NCBI GenBank assembly: GCA_903831745.1
Contig: CAIKYX010000048.1
Coordinates: 1-32,423, forward strand
Origin: Oligoflexia bacterium
GTDB lineage: Bacteria > Bdellovibrionota > UBA1018 > CAIMNF01
DNA length: 32,423 nucleotides
Direction: 5' to 3'
The notes beneath the pieces were generated by a model. It was not told the DNA's origin. It made no database searches and was given only the letters and a program-made list of their open reading frames with translations. The position numbers and the translations under genes are program-made. Every line of letters starts with the position of its first letter. Within the stretch, counting starts at the first letter, position 1. Positions 23,422 through 32,382 of this stretch are shown piece by piece.

Positions 23422-25143
23422 TTGTCAGCATTCATTCTATTCATCACGTTTCTATCCATGGGCAAAAGCTTTGCGGACCAACAAGGTTCCGAGCAAGTAG
23501 TTGCGCCTGTGGTGATCGAAGCAACAGCGATTTCCGAAGGTGATTCGAGTGCGCAGGCTGCGGTCACCCAAGTGCCCGTGGGAGTGGGGGCCAAATCGAT
23601 CGATGCTCCGGTGAATGAATTCGGCATCGAGCAAAAAAACATGCAAGGCGCACAAGACCTATCGCTCGAGCGTCGCGCTGAAAACTGGTGGCTGAATCCT
23701 CGTGTCAATCGGCAGGAATGGTCGAAGCAGGCACACGGAGATTTTTCTGGCGATCAACGGCTCAGGCTAAAAACATCCGGCAACCTATCGGGACTGCAGT
23801 CTTCGATCGAAGGCGGGGTGGCGCAAGACCACCGGAGCGTTCCGTATCTCGACAATCAAGGTAATCCGTATCAGTCGACACAAAACACAGTAAAGAGTTA
23901 TTCAAATCGCCGCGATTCGGGATATGGAAAAATCGTCGTCGCAGGCGATTCCTGGAAAACTCTCGCCGATCTCGATACTCGTTTCGAGGACATTCATGCA
24001 GGTCCGACGCTGACAGGTACTCAGAATGCCCGGCAAGCAAGTCTGAACGGTCAGTTTAAAACTGCGATCGGCGATCTTACTCCTTATGGTCAATACCGAT
24101 CTAGCGAATTCGCATCGAGCTTAAGTCCGCTTGCTTCGAATCAATCCCAAGGAACAAAATTTGGAATTCAAACCGAGAGTAAACCCATTGCACCTTGGAT
24201 GATTCAGACTTCATTTTCGCGCGAAGCCTTAGGTCGAAAATTTGCAGATACCACTGCCCTGGATTTTAATCGTAACTCGGGCAAAGTGCTCAGCCAGGTC
24301 TCGCTATTGACTCATCCGTGGGTTGAGGTCGCACTTCATGGATTTACAGAAATGGCGCTGGATCGAATTACCGGTAAAAGCGATACGAGTGCTGTTTGGG
24401 ATGCCGGTATGGATGTCTCGAGCTCGCATCGATTTGATCTCGGCATCGAAGGAAAAATACGTCGGTATTCACTGATGCCCACGCCACTTCAAAAATTTGG
24501 AGATGGAGCGCTTTTGCAAGGTTCGTCTGCGTTGCCTGCAGAAACGGGAATGCGTTACTCGATCGGGCCTTGGTACACTCACGAACACGAAGGCAAAATG
24601 ACGGAGTTTGCAGTTTCATTTTTTGCGGAACATTCGGTCAACTCTCCGATCATGGTGGCTGTCTCACCCACTGCCGCGAGAACTCTGCCGCTCGGAGGGG
24701 TGTGGTCGCGAGGAGCCGAGCTGAAAGGCTCTGTTCAGTTTTGGAAACTGACCTTCTCGCCGTCTTATACTCTTCAGGATGCGGTCAACGATTCATCGGT
24801 GAATTGGCAAAGAGGGCAGGCGATTCCGGGTAGGCCGGCATGGACGCTCAGGTCGGAAGCAAAATATGAAGACCACGGCATGAAGTTCGGAATGGTTCAT
24901 CGTTATCAAAGTGAAGATGCCATCGATCTATCCGGTCTTTGGTCGAGACCAGCGTTTCACCAAGTCGATGCTTTTGTGGGTTACGGCCAAAAGAATTGGG
25001 AGTTACGGTTGGTCGCAAATAATTTACTTCCGAGCAACAACTTGCCCGAAACCTCGACGTTTCAAGGCACGGCTGCTCCGAACTTGCTCGAACCCATGAT
25101 TCAACAAACAGAGGTAAGGCTTCAATGCGAATTCTTAATTTAA
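23422..25143 (+). CDS. B12-regulated TonB-receptor-like outer-membrane barrel
   Basis: 573 residues. The start is TTG 23422 with AGGAGG at 23412-23417 and a signal peptide ending near KSFA. PVVIEATAISEGDS recalls the TonB-box/plug start of TonB-dependent receptors. The barrel part has receptor-like strands such as GGVWSRGAELKGSVQFWKLTFSPSYTLQDAV, AWTLRSEAKYED, HQVDAFVGYGQKNWELRLVANNLL, and a hydrophobic C-terminal end. The region between (about 45-120) is short and lacks the usual plug motifs (LRxxPGV, IRG). The cobalamin riboswitch makes uptake of B12 or another corrinoid, a BtuB-like role, the best guess. It overlaps the lipoprotein gene by 19 bases. The plug-poor architecture is unusual. 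Confidence 0.7.
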   Translation: MSAFILFITFLSMGKSFADQQGSEQVVAPVVIEATAISEGDSSAQAAVTQVPVGVGAKSIDAPVNEFGIEQKNMQGAQDLSLERRAENWWLNPRVNRQEWSKQAHGDFSGDQRLRLKTSGNLSGLQSSIEGGVAQDHRSVPYLDNQGNPYQSTQNTVKSYSNRRDSGYGKIVVAGDSWKTLADLDTRFEDIHAGPTLTGTQNARQASLNGQFKTAIGDLTPYGQYRSSEFASSLSPLASNQSQGTKFGIQTESKPIAPWMIQTSFSREALGRKFADTTALDFNRNSGKVLSQVSLLTHPWVEVALHGFTEMALDRITGKSDTSAVWDAGMDVSSSHRFDLGIEGKIRRYSLMPTPLQKFGDGALLQGSSALPAETGMRYSIGPWYTHEHEGKMTEFAVSFFAEHSVNSPIMVAVSPTAARTLPLGGVWSRGAELKGSVQFWKLTFSPSYTLQDAVNDSSVNWQRGQAIPGRPAWTLRSEAKYEDHGMKFGMVHRYQSEDAIDLSGLWSRPAFHQVDAFVGYGQKNWELRLVANNLLPSNNLPETSTFQGTAAPNLLEPMIQQTEVRLQCEFLI

Positions 25144-26276
25144 CTTTTTTGGCAGCCATTTTGGTATCGTCGAGCTGTGGCCCTAGACCCGAAAAACAGG
25201 TCGTTCCGAATCAGGTCGATCTTTCGAAAGTAAATCCACCTGCACGAATTTTACATAAGCCTACTTTGCAAAAGGCGCTTTGGATGGTGACTACGAATTA
25301 CACGAGCGGTGGCGCACTGGCCAGGCTCGACCTCACTTCGGGTGCGCTCGAAAGTAAGGTTCAAGTCACTGGTCCGGATGCCCTCGTGTTTCAGGACGGT
25401 GATTCGGGTTTGATGCTACTCAATCGCATGCAAAATGATTCGATTACCTTACTTTCCGGAGCCAAGGCAGCAGCAACCCAAAGTTTGAAGCTTGTGGATC
25501 GGAGCAATCCGCAGTGGGCGGCGCGAGACAGTGCCAATCGAATCTGGGTGACCTCGCTTGATTCGAATTCAGTTCAAATCTTGTCTGAAGATTTAAAATC
25601 GCAAATTTCGAGTATTGATCTCTCGAGTTTGAAAGAGGATGCCTCCCCCGATGGCTACGCCGAGTTGTCGCAAGTGATCGCGGCCGATCAGGATCATATG
25701 GCGATCGGCGCCCAGCGGATTCATCGCACTTCGAGTGGTTGGCCGCCCGATGCAAAAGCCGGCATGGCTCTCATCAATGTGCATACGCTTCAGGTCGAAG
25801 CGACGTCTCTCTTATCTGCTCCCAATCCGATTTTGATGTTTCCAAGTCTTTCAGCACTGACAAGCGACCTCCAAATCTTTATGGTGGGCTCGGGTGATCT
25901 GGGATCGGCACAGGGAGTATCAGCAGCCATCAGCGTTTATTCCGTGAATCAAAAGGCAGAGATTTCGAAAGCGAATTATCCGTATCGAATCTTGGCTGCC
26001 AGTTTTACCTCGGTCGACGAGCCCCTCGGTGTCATCGCTTGGTATCCGACGCAGAATCAAAGTTGCGTGCAGCTCGGTGAGCAGAAACTGGTCTGCGCGG
26101 GTTCTGCAGCAGACGGCGGTTACGTTTTTAACAAGATCGTTCGCTATGGCAATACCCTGTTTGTTTCTTATGTTGCTTCCGGAAGTGCCCAGCTCTGGTT
26201 GGTACCGATCGATGGAAGCACCATTCAAAAAGTTAATGTGGCGATGCCAATTGAGAGCCTGTCGTTCGGACCTTGA
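25125..26276 (+). CDS. Putative beta-propeller lipoprotein in the B12-regulated operon
   Basis: 383 residues. The lipoprotein signal is MRILNLTFLAAILVSSSC (acylated Cys 18). The mature part alternates short strands with motifs like ALWMVTTNYTSGGALARLDLTSGALESKVQV, NRIWVTSLDSNSVQIL, MALINVHTLQVEATSLL and TLFVSYVASGSAQLWLVPIDGSTIQKV, consistent with a YncE-like propeller. The start lies inside the receptor gene (19-base overlap), so expression is tied to the cobalamin riboswitch. In Bacteroides, the surface propeller lipoprotein BtuG sits on BtuB and captures B12. This gene is a candidate functional analogue, inferred from context and fold pattern only. Confidence 0.65.
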   Translation: MRILNLTFLAAILVSSSCGPRPEKQVVPNQVDLSKVNPPARILHKPTLQKALWMVTTNYTSGGALARLDLTSGALESKVQVTGPDALVFQDGDSGLMLLNRMQNDSITLLSGAKAAATQSLKLVDRSNPQWAARDSANRIWVTSLDSNSVQILSEDLKSQISSIDLSSLKEDASPDGYAELSQVIAADQDHMAIGAQRIHRTSSGWPPDAKAGMALINVHTLQVEATSLLSAPNPILMFPSLSALTSDLQIFMVGSGDLGSAQGVSAAISVYSVNQKAEISKANYPYRILAASFTSVDEPLGVIAWYPTQNQSCVQLGEQKLVCAGSAADGGYVFNKIVRYGNTLFVSYVASGSAQLWLVPIDGSTIQKVNVAMPIESLSFGP

Positions 26277-28439
26277 TTAGAATTTTACTCGTCTCAGCCT
26301 CAGTGCATTTGCAATGACGGATACTGAACTCAGGCTCATGGTGGCACTGGCGAGCATGGGGCTCATCAGCAATCCGAATACCGGAAAAAGAATTCCTGCC
26401 GCAACCGGTACCCCAAGTGCATTATAGAAAAATGCAAAAAACAAGTTCTGCCTTATGTTTTTCATGGTTGCCCGACTGAGTTGAATCGCATGAAGAAGTG
26501 AACGAAGGTCACTTCTTACGAGTGTGACTCCAGAGCTTTGTATCGCGACATCGGTGCCAGAGCCCATGGCGATTCCGACTTGAGCTTGTGCGAGAGCGGG
26601 AGCATCGTTTACTCCATCTCCGGCCATGGCAACAAATAGTCCTTGGCTTTGTAAATTTTTGATGACGGCGGCTTTATCGTGGGGCAGCACCCCTGCATGA
26701 ACTTCTCTGATTTCGAGCGCGTGCGCCACTGCTTCTGCAGGAATTCGGTGATCGCCCGTGAGCATGACGATGCGAATTCCTTCGCTTTGTAATTCATGAA
26801 TGGCAGTTCGCGCCGATTCCTTGATTGGATCTTGTACGCCAATGAAACCGGCAACCGTACGATCGACTGCGAGGAAGACAACGGTTTGGCCCAAGGCTTG
26901 GGCTTTTTCCGAGGCATCTTTCAGGCTGGTAATCGAAATTTGATTCTTCTCGAGAAAGGCCTGATTTCCGAGCAGGATTTTCTTCTGTTCAACATGAGCC
27001 TGGATTCCAAGGCCGGGTATTGCTTCAAAATCTTGAATGGCGGGCAGTTCAATGCCATTTGTGTGAGCGAGGATGGCGCGCGCAAGCGGATGTTCGCTGC
27101 CTTTTTCTAAGGCACCGGCAAATCGGACGACTTGCTTTTCATCAAAGTCAGTGGCGGCCGTAACCAAAGCGACTTTGGGTTTGCCCTCGGTCAGGGTGCC
27201 GGTCTTGTCGACGACCAGGGTATTCACCTTTTCTAGTGTTTCGAGAGCTTCCGCATTTTTAAAAAGAATTCCCATGCTGGCACCTCGTCCGGTGCCCACC
27301 ATGATCGACATGGGGGTGGCGAGTCCGAGTGCGCAAGGGCAGGCGATGATCAGCACTGCAACCGCGTTGACGAGTGCATACGTGAGTTTTGGTTCAGGGC
27401 CAAAGATCAACCAGCAAGCGGCAGTGACGATTGAGATGAGAATGACCGCTGGAACAAAAAACCCTGAAACACTATCTGCTAGTTTTTGAATGGGAGCACG
27501 CGAGCGCTGGGCTTCGTTTACCAGTTTTACGATTTGCGAAAGGAGTGTGTCCGAGCCAACGCGTTCTGCCCTGAAGATAAAACTTCCGGTGGCATTGAGC
27601 GTTCCTGCGGTAACTTTTAGACCAGAAAATTTTTCGACCGGAATGGGTTCTCCCGTAATCATCGATTCATCGACCGAGCTTTTGCCTTCGAGAACCACGC
27701 CATCGACTGGAATGCTCTCGCCGGGTCGAACTCTCAGTCGATCTCCAACGTCTACGTGACAAATCGGAATATCTTCTTCGTTTCCGTCGTCAGTCACCCG
27801 TCTTGCGGTATCCGGTGCTAGATTTAAAAGAGCACGGATGGCCTGTCCTGTTTTTCCGCGAGCTTTCAGTTCGAGCACTTGTCCAAGTAACACGAGCGAA
27901 ATGATGACCGCAGAGGCTTCGAAGTAAACATTCTCAGAAATCACTCCCGGAAGAAGTGTGCTGCTTAGACTAAAAAAATATGCGACTGCGGTACCCAGAG
28001 CGATCAGGGTAAACATGTTCAGGTTGAATCCTTTGAGCGAATCGAGTCCACGCTTGAACACCGGTAGGCCGCACCAAAATACAACCGGGGTGGCGAGAAG
28101 TAGTTCGATCCAGTGCAAGCCGCTAGGCGAAAAGATTTGCATCAGTGGCATTCCCGGAATCAAATCAGCCATCGAAATCAAAAAGAGAGGCAGAGTAAAG
28201 AGCAGACTGATTTTAAACCGGCGATTCATGTCGATCAATTCGGTTTGGGGCTCTTCTTCTGCGGATATCTCGAGAGGCTCGAGCGCCATGCCGCATTTTG
28301 GGCAGGTTCCTGGTCCGATTTGCTGAATTTCGAGATGCATCGGGCAGGTATAGGTGGTTCCCTCAGGAAGGTCTGCAGGTTCTGGCTTCTCGGTTTTTGG
28401 ATGCTCGTGGTGGCTACAACAATCGTGTTCTTCGTTCAT
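26277..28439 (-). CDS. copA: Copper-type P1B ATPase
   Basis: 720 residues, heavy-metal efflux pump of the inner membrane. The N-terminus is Cys/His-rich (HDCCSHHEH) followed by a heavy-metal-binding domain ([10 protein letters not shown]...[12 protein letters not shown], about 30-55); no classical GMxCxxC domain is present. Other marks: TGE actuator loop ([12 protein letters not shown]), membrane metal site CPC ([12 protein letters not shown]), phosphorylation site [11 protein letters not shown] locus ([11 protein letters not shown]) and hinge [15 protein letters not shown] with these features fits Cu(I) export, though Ag is also possible. It overlaps the M20 peptidase stop by ATGA upstream. 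Its stop lies directly next to the stop of the convergent propeller gene. Confidence 0.93.
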   Translation of the reverse strand: MNEEHDCCSHHEHPKTEKPEPADLPEGTTYTCPMHLEIQQIGPGTCPKCGMALEPLEISAEEEPQTELIDMNRRFKISLLFTLPLFLISMADLIPGMPLMQIFSPSGLHWIELLLATPVVFWCGLPVFKRGLDSLKGFNLNMFTLIALGTAVAYFFSLSSTLLPGVISENVYFEASAVIISLVLLGQVLELKARGKTGQAIRALLNLAPDTARRVTDDGNEEDIPICHVDVGDRLRVRPGESIPVDGVVLEGKSSVDESMITGEPIPVEKFSGLKVTAGTLNATGSFIFRAERVGSDTLLSQIVKLVNEAQRSRAPIQKLADSVSGFFVPAVILISIVTAACWLIFGPEPKLTYALVNAVAVLIIACPCALGLATPMSIMVGTGRGASMGILFKNAEALETLEKVNTLVVDKTGTLTEGKPKVALVTAATDFDEKQVVRFAGALEKGSEHPLARAILAHTNGIELPAIQDFEAIPGLGIQAHVEQKKILLGNQAFLEKNQISITSLKDASEKAQALGQTVVFLAVDRTVAGFIGVQDPIKESARTAIHELQSEGIRIVMLTGDHRIPAEAVAHALEIREVHAGVLPHDKAAVIKNLQSQGLFVAMAGDGVNDAPALAQAQVGIAMGSGTDVAIQSSGVTLVRSDLRSLLHAIQLSRATMKNIRQNLFFAFFYNALGVPVAAGILFPVFGLLMSPMLASATMSLSSVSVIANALRLRRVKF

Positions 28440-29596
28440 AGGTGTGCTCGAAGCCAGTCTAACAGGAGTTTCGTCCTGGCTTCAAAGCTTTCTATTGCCA
28501 TCGTCTCGCGGTCTGCATGCATTCCTGATCCGTACGGACCAATACCGATCAGAAGATTCAGGCCTTCTACGTCCTGAAGGTGGTTCGAGTCGGCAACATA
28601 TCCCACATGAACTGTAGAGAGTGGCTGGTTGAGTCTCTTTGCTATGGATTTGAATTCATCGATCAGTACTTTTGTTTTTTCGGCGCCCAACGATTTGATG
28701 TCTACCGGTGTCTGAATTGAGGCAGAATATCCCGTTGGCAAGTGTTCAGTTCTTTTTCGGAGGAGCTTCAGAAATTGCTCGAGATCAGTGGGTCTGACGT
28801 AACGAATGTCGAATTTTACTTTGGCTTCTTCGCACACGATATTGGCAGTGGTGCCGCCGCTTAAGACCCCGACATTGACGGTAAAATGATTCTTTAAACG
28901 GGTCTGAGCTGCAAGCTCCGGAAGCAGTTTGGCGAGTTCAAGGCAGGCATTCTTGCCTTTGTCGAATTCGAGTCCTGCATGCGCGGCTTTGCCGTGAAGG
29001 GTGAGTTCGATCCATTGAATGCCCGATTGTGAAAGCACTAGTTCGCCCATTTCGGTGCCGGGTTCGAAGATGAAGCCTGAAGTAAGCCCTTTGGATTCGT
29101 TATTCAGGACGACTTTCGAATCGGGTGAGCCGATTTCTTCGTCGTCGTTGAACAGGAGCTTTATCTTTTCGAGGTTTTTTGGATTTTCGGTTTTGAGCGT
29201 GCGGAGCACTTCGCGCATCAGCGCAATTCCGCCCTTCATGTCGATGACGCCTGGGCCATGAATTCCATTGGCATCTTGGGCGAACTTTTGAAAGGGGGAG
29301 TCTTCTTTAAAAACAGTGTCGAGGTGTGCGTAGAATCCGATGGTGGGTCTGGCGTCTTTGATTTGAAACGTAAGGACGCTTCTGCCGTTTTTGTTTGCGA
29401 TTTCGGTGTATTCAAACCCGAGTGATTTGAATTCGGTAATGAGTAAGGTCTTTAACTTCTTAAGCCCGGCCAGATTTTGCGTGCCCGTGTTGATCTCGAC
29501 AATTTGTTTGAGAAAGTCCTGCCAGCTCAGATCACTCGCAAAAGTGGGGTACAACGGCAGCAAGACACTGATCAGAATTAAGGTTAATGTTTTCAC
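28436..29596 (-). CDS. Secreted M20-family metallopeptidase (glutamate carboxypeptidase-like)
   Basis: 386 residues with a signal peptide ([20 protein letters not shown]) when started at GTG 29596; a TTG at 29611 would add five residues. Zinc-ligand motifs of M20 are present: FYAHLDTV (His), [10 protein letters not shown] (bridging Asp), FNDDEEIGS (Glu-Glu, catalytic base and ligand), FEPGTE, and GMHADRE near the C-terminus (His). The dimerisation domain starts near [11 protein letters not shown]. The family includes carboxypeptidase G2 and other exported amino-acid-releasing peptidases. It starts two bases after the stop of the GNAT gene and ends in ATGA overlap with copA. Confidence 0.88.
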   Translation of the reverse strand: MKTLTLILISVLLPLYPTFASDLSWQDFLKQIVEINTGTQNLAGLKKLKTLLITEFKSLGFEYTEIANKNGRSVLTFQIKDARPTIGFYAHLDTVFKEDSPFQKFAQDANGIHGPGVIDMKGGIALMREVLRTLKTENPKNLEKIKLLFNDDEEIGSPDSKVVLNNESKGLTSGFIFEPGTEMGELVLSQSGIQWIELTLHGKAAHAGLEFDKGKNACLELAKLLPELAAQTRLKNHFTVNVGVLSGGTTANIVCEEAKVKFDIRYVRPTDLEQFLKLLRKRTEHLPTGYSASIQTPVDIKSLGAEKTKVLIDEFKSIAKRLNQPLSTVHVGYVADSNHLQDVEGLNLLIGIGPYGSGMHADRETMAIESFEARTKLLLDWLRAHL

Positions 29597-29598
29597 AA

Positions 29599-30294
29599 TC
29601 AATCTACCCAATCGTCTAAGTTTAGTTCCATAAACCAGTAGTCGTCTACGTTTAGGCCCTTGGCAATGTCAGCGGTTGGAGTAAAAACTTTAAATCCTTC
29701 TTTTTTATAGATGTCGGTCGCACGAGTCAGATTCCTGTGATTGTAGAGCCACATTCTTTTGTTGCCCAAGGCTTTGGCCAGGCTGATCAGGGATCTGACC
29801 CACGATTTACCCAATTGGGTTCCGCGTTGAGATGGGTCGAGATAGATTTTGCGGAGCTCGACTTCTCGAGGTGCTGTGCGTGCAAAGCCGCCTGATCCAA
29901 CAATTTTAGATTCATCTTGGGTCATCACAAAGAGTGCCGATTCGTTATTTCGGAAAACTTCATCCAAGCGTGCCAGGTCATCGTCGAATACCACGTCGAG
30001 TTTATCGCCTTGGGCAATGAATTCGTTACGAACGCTGTTGATAAAGGGTTGAAGAACCGGAAGATCGGATGGGGTTGCATCTCTAAAATGAAGGTGCGAA
30101 AAGTGTTGATTGAAGTGCGCTAGAAAATTTCTTTTAATTGCTGGCGCAATAGCATCGTCTTTAGCTGCTGCATTACAAAAAGACCAAGGCACAGCGTGGT
30201 TGTTTGCAAAGGCTGTGTTCTCGACTACGAAAATAGGCAGCGCGATCAAGAGTGCGAGAAGAAGTGCTTTGATGTTCGATACAGTGTGAAACAT
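29599..30294 (-). CDS. GNAT acetyltransferase-like protein with a signal peptide
   Basis: 231 residues. The first ~30 residues form a signal peptide or anchor (ALLLALLIALPIFVVENTAFA). Residues about 70-225 form a GNAT fold: FRDATPSDLPVLQPFI, ALFVMTQDESKIVGSGGFARTAPREVELRKIYLDPSQRGTQLGKSWV (motif A, Q/RxxGxG/A as QRGTQLG), then RMWLYNHRNLTRATDIYKKEGFKV (motif B). The substrate is unknown. An exported GNAT is odd because acetyl-CoA is cytosolic; the segment may instead anchor the protein with the domain inside. It is the first gene of the run with M20 and copA. Confidence 0.75.
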   Translation of the reverse strand: MFHTVSNIKALLLALLIALPIFVVENTAFANNHAVPWSFCNAAAKDDAIAPAIKRNFLAHFNQHFSHLHFRDATPSDLPVLQPFINSVRNEFIAQGDKLDVVFDDDLARLDEVFRNNESALFVMTQDESKIVGSGGFARTAPREVELRKIYLDPSQRGTQLGKSWVRSLISLAKALGNKRMWLYNHRNLTRATDIYKKEGFKVFTPTADIAKGLNVDDYWFMELNLDDWVD

Positions 30295-30349
30295 TTTACC
30301 TTAACGTTTGGTTCACCGACTGATCGATAGAAATAGGGAATAAAACAGA

Positions 30350-30368
30350 AGATACAGAGATTGTATCT
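30350..30368. promoter_or_regulatory. Operator-like inverted repeat between divergent genes
   Basis: AGATACA (30350-30356) and TGTATCT (30362-30368) form a perfect 7-bp inverted repeat with a 5-base spacer. It lies 56 bases upstream of the GNAT gene start and about 160-200 bases upstream of the NlpC-like gene, so it could bind a dimeric regulator of either one. Confidence 0.4.
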
Positions 30369-30573
30369 CGAAGCGCTTTAGCTGTTTTATGCCCGCAAGC
30401 TGCGTCAAATCGGCATTACTGGGAGCGATAGTGCACGAAAAGAGATGAGAAGTCGAGTGAATTTGTTCGTGAGTGCTTCGTTTTTAGTAAATTGGCCTTA
30501 TTGATAATTAAACAATAAGTGTTTAGTGAATATAAGGTTGATCATTTTGATCATATTAATTACTATTCAGGTC

Positions 30574-31608
30574 ATGTTTTTTCGAGCGCCTGCAGTCATC
30601 GGAATGTTATTTTCCGCACTTTGGTTCAGTGCAGTCGATTCTCATGGTGCTTGCCTCTCCTCACTTCTCGAGCGAAATGTTCCGGCGGGATACAAATTCG
30701 AAGAAACAGAACTCGATGCGGCGGAGTTGCGAAATTTCAGTGAATTGCATCCGCGCTTTGCGATTCTGAAGCATAATGGATACGCGTTGATTGCCAAGGA
30801 TGAAGAGATCGGTAAAAAGATTGTTCAGGATATTATCGCCTGGAAGAAATCATTGGGCGAAGAAACAACGCTGACTGAAGTCTTTCCGCGGCTGTGGAAC
30901 GGTTATGATTTGTACGAGATCTCTGAAGTGCTTCCCTCATTTGCACTTGAAACGATCGGAAAAGTAACAGGGCGAGTCTGGGGCAACTGTTGGGGCACCA
31001 CCTGTCATGCCGCGGGCCTCAAAGCTGCTCCGGTATTTGCAAGTGATCGAACCATGAATTACTGGCTGGAGAGTTCGCTGGCCAAAGAAATATCAGAAAA
31101 AGATCTTTTGCCAGGAGATTTGGTGGTTTATCGCGATCAAACCCAGGCCCCGGAGGTTCATGCTGCGATTTTTATTTCTACCGATCTGGTGTACCAAAAA
31201 ACAGGGATAACACCTGGCCCAGTCCGTTTGCAGGATTTTGCAGAGATGCATTCTTACTATCGGCGAAATCGTTTGAAGTTTTTCAGGATTGCCTCGGTGA
31301 AGGATTTCATTCGTCAGCATGAGTCGGAGCTGAGCAAAGTCTTAAAAGAAACATTGGATCAAATAGACCTATTGGAGGGCGACTATTTTAAATTTGGATC
31401 TAAGGATGCAAATTATTCTCAAGTCGTGAATTCAAGCTTAACTTCTCCATCTGACGAAGCGAGCACTTTAAAGCAGTTGAGAAACCGTGTGAATGCATTG
31501 GTGGTATTGGTTTCGGGGCAATTGAATTTGGCTCCGAAAAATCCAGCAGAAGGATTTCTTTGGCAGGCATTGCAATACAGACTTTTTGATTTGAAGGCCG
31601 GTAGTTGA
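30574..31608 (+). CDS. Secreted NlpC/P60-like cysteine hydrolase
   Basis: 344 residues as drawn from ATG 30574, giving a signal peptide ending near VDSHGA. GTG 30526 would add a further hydrophobic stretch (LIILIILITIQ) and cannot be excluded; no start has a good Shine-Dalgarno. The central part resembles the NlpC/P60 papain-like fold: a Cys in GNCWGTTCHAAG (Cys139 or Cys144), then KDLLPGDLVVYRD, a feature of these enzymes, and a His at about 196 in PEVHAAIFISTDLVYQKTG. Known relatives cleave peptidoglycan stem peptides. The last 90 residues are helical and unassigned. Substrate is not established. Confidence 0.65.
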   Translation: MFFRAPAVIGMLFSALWFSAVDSHGACLSSLLERNVPAGYKFEETELDAAELRNFSELHPRFAILKHNGYALIAKDEEIGKKIVQDIIAWKKSLGEETTLTEVFPRLWNGYDLYEISEVLPSFALETIGKVTGRVWGNCWGTTCHAAGLKAAPVFASDRTMNYWLESSLAKEISEKDLLPGDLVVYRDQTQAPEVHAAIFISTDLVYQKTGITPGPVRLQDFAEMHSYYRRNRLKFFRIASVKDFIRQHESELSKVLKETLDQIDLLEGDYFKFGSKDANYSQVVNSSLTSPSDEASTLKQLRNRVNALVVLVSGQLNLAPKNPAEGFLWQALQYRLFDLKAGS

Positions 31609-31843
31609 AGGGGTTTCAGTATGGCCGTAAGTAGGGACTTGCCTTCCGCCCCAAAACAAACCCACCTTCGGACAAATCCATAAAAAAACACGGCCTTACT
31701 TTTTTGAACATTCACTTAAGATCATCAGTCGATCACCTGGGTGCAAGTTGCGAAGGACTGTAAAATGCTTCGCATTTTATCGCTACGCGACGGCTCCCAA
31801 AGATTACGTTCAAGTCCATAGAATGCAAAATTCAGGTCCACAA

Positions 31844-31941
31844 TTTTCCAATTTTACGACGAAAAGACGACCGAACGACTAAGGTGTACGAAAAGTACTC
31901 CGCAGGAGTGAATGAGTTTTTGAGGATGTAAAATTGGAAAA
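31844..31941. repeat. Perfect 14-bp inverted repeat, 70 bp apart
   Basis: TTTTCCAATTTTAC (31844-31857) is the exact reverse complement of GTAAAATTGGAAAA (31928-31941). The flanks also share GGTC/GACC at a similar distance. The enclosed 70 bases contain the ACTCC-GCA-GGAGT hairpin. Confidence 0.75.
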
Positions 31942-31989
31942 GTGTGAGACCAGAATGGTGCGCAAGACTGCAAAGTACTCGAACACCTT
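31881..31989. repeat. Second inverted repeat, interleaved with the first
   Basis: AAGGTGTACGAAAAGTACT (31881-31899) and AAGTACTCGAACACCTT (31973-31989) are imperfect reverse complements with one mismatch and a two-base gap. The arms cross those of the 31844-31941 repeat (left-left-right-right order), so the two stems cannot form as simple nested hairpins. Confidence 0.55.
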
Positions 31990-32022
31990 GATCTCAAATT
32001 AGCACCGTCCAGACGGGCTGTT

Positions 32023-32196
32023 ATGGTTTTTGAAATTGAGGGGTATCCGGAACCAAAGGCACTAGCCCCGATCGAACTGCGCGAGCTTGCTTCGCGGTAT
32101 AAGGGCTATAAACCGGCAGCCCGGGCGATTGGTGGCGTCAGTGAGGGATTTGTGCGGCAAAATGCCGATCCTGATTTGTTTAAACCAAAAAAATAG
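32023..32196 (+). CDS. Very small helix-turn-helix protein
   Basis: 57 residues (MVFEIEGYPEPKALAPIEL...). The stretch LRELASRYKGYKPAARAIGG, followed by VSEGFVRQNA, has the spacing of a helix-turn-helix: a first helix, a GYKPAARAIG turn region, and a recognition-like helix VSEGFVRQ. It probably binds DNA. No clear Shine-Dalgarno is seen before the ATG. It lies 45 bases upstream of another tiny gene, and such small HTH-plus-partner pairs are common in mobile accessory modules. The function is not established. Confidence 0.55.
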   Translation: MVFEIEGYPEPKALAPIELRELASRYKGYKPAARAIGGVSEGFVRQNADPDLFKPKK

Positions 32197-32241
32197 AATT
32201 CGCCTGACACTTTCTTTTCATCATGAGAGAGTAAATTCTGA

Positions 32242-32382
32242 GTGAAAACAACGAAGTATTTCGAAGAACAGGTTTTACGGAAGCGTCCCTATATCAAAAT
32301 TGAATGGTGCGAGCAGGTTATCGCGAATCCCCTCAAAAAAGAGGTTCAACTCGATGGCGTATTAGCTCATCAAGGAATCTAA
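32242..32382 (+). CDS. Small protein resembling the start of DUF4258-like proteins, probably truncated
   Basis: 46 residues from GTG 32242 (MKTTKYFEEQVLRKRPYIKI, then EWCEQVIANPLKKEVQLDG). This beginning closely resembles a family of about 80-residue proteins that are often encoded next to a DUF2283 protein or a small HTH gene. The usual continuation after the DGxxxHxG region is missing, because a TAA follows AHQGI. No frame shift restores a clear match in the remaining 41 bases. It may be a decayed copy or a short variant. A weak GAGAG lies about 12 bases upstream. The family memory was not verified by search. Confidence 0.5.
   Translation: MKTTKYFEEQVLRKRPYIKIEWCEQVIANPLKKEVQLDGVLAHQGI

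Larger units (their letters stand above)
31609..32022. other. Non-coding stretch with several inverted repeats
   Basis: No convincing gene is seen in these 414 bases. They hold a perfect 8-bp hairpin (TAAAATGC-TTC-GCATTTTA, 31761-31779), a small ACTCC-GCA-GGAGT hairpin (31897-31909) and two pairs of longer inverted arms described separately. Composition and density of palindromes resemble an intergenic repeat or structured RNA. Copy number elsewhere cannot be judged from this window. Confidence 0.5.

Noticed and set aside
31620-31705. GGCCGTAAG and ACGGCCTTAC near the NlpC-like gene end considered as a terminator stem
   Set aside because: The two segments are not reverse complements beyond the GGCC core, so no stable stem with the following T-run can be drawn.
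31419-31715. 98-residue minus-strand frame over the end of the NlpC-like gene
   Set aside because: It mostly overlaps the conserved plus-strand gene and has no signal or recognisable motif.
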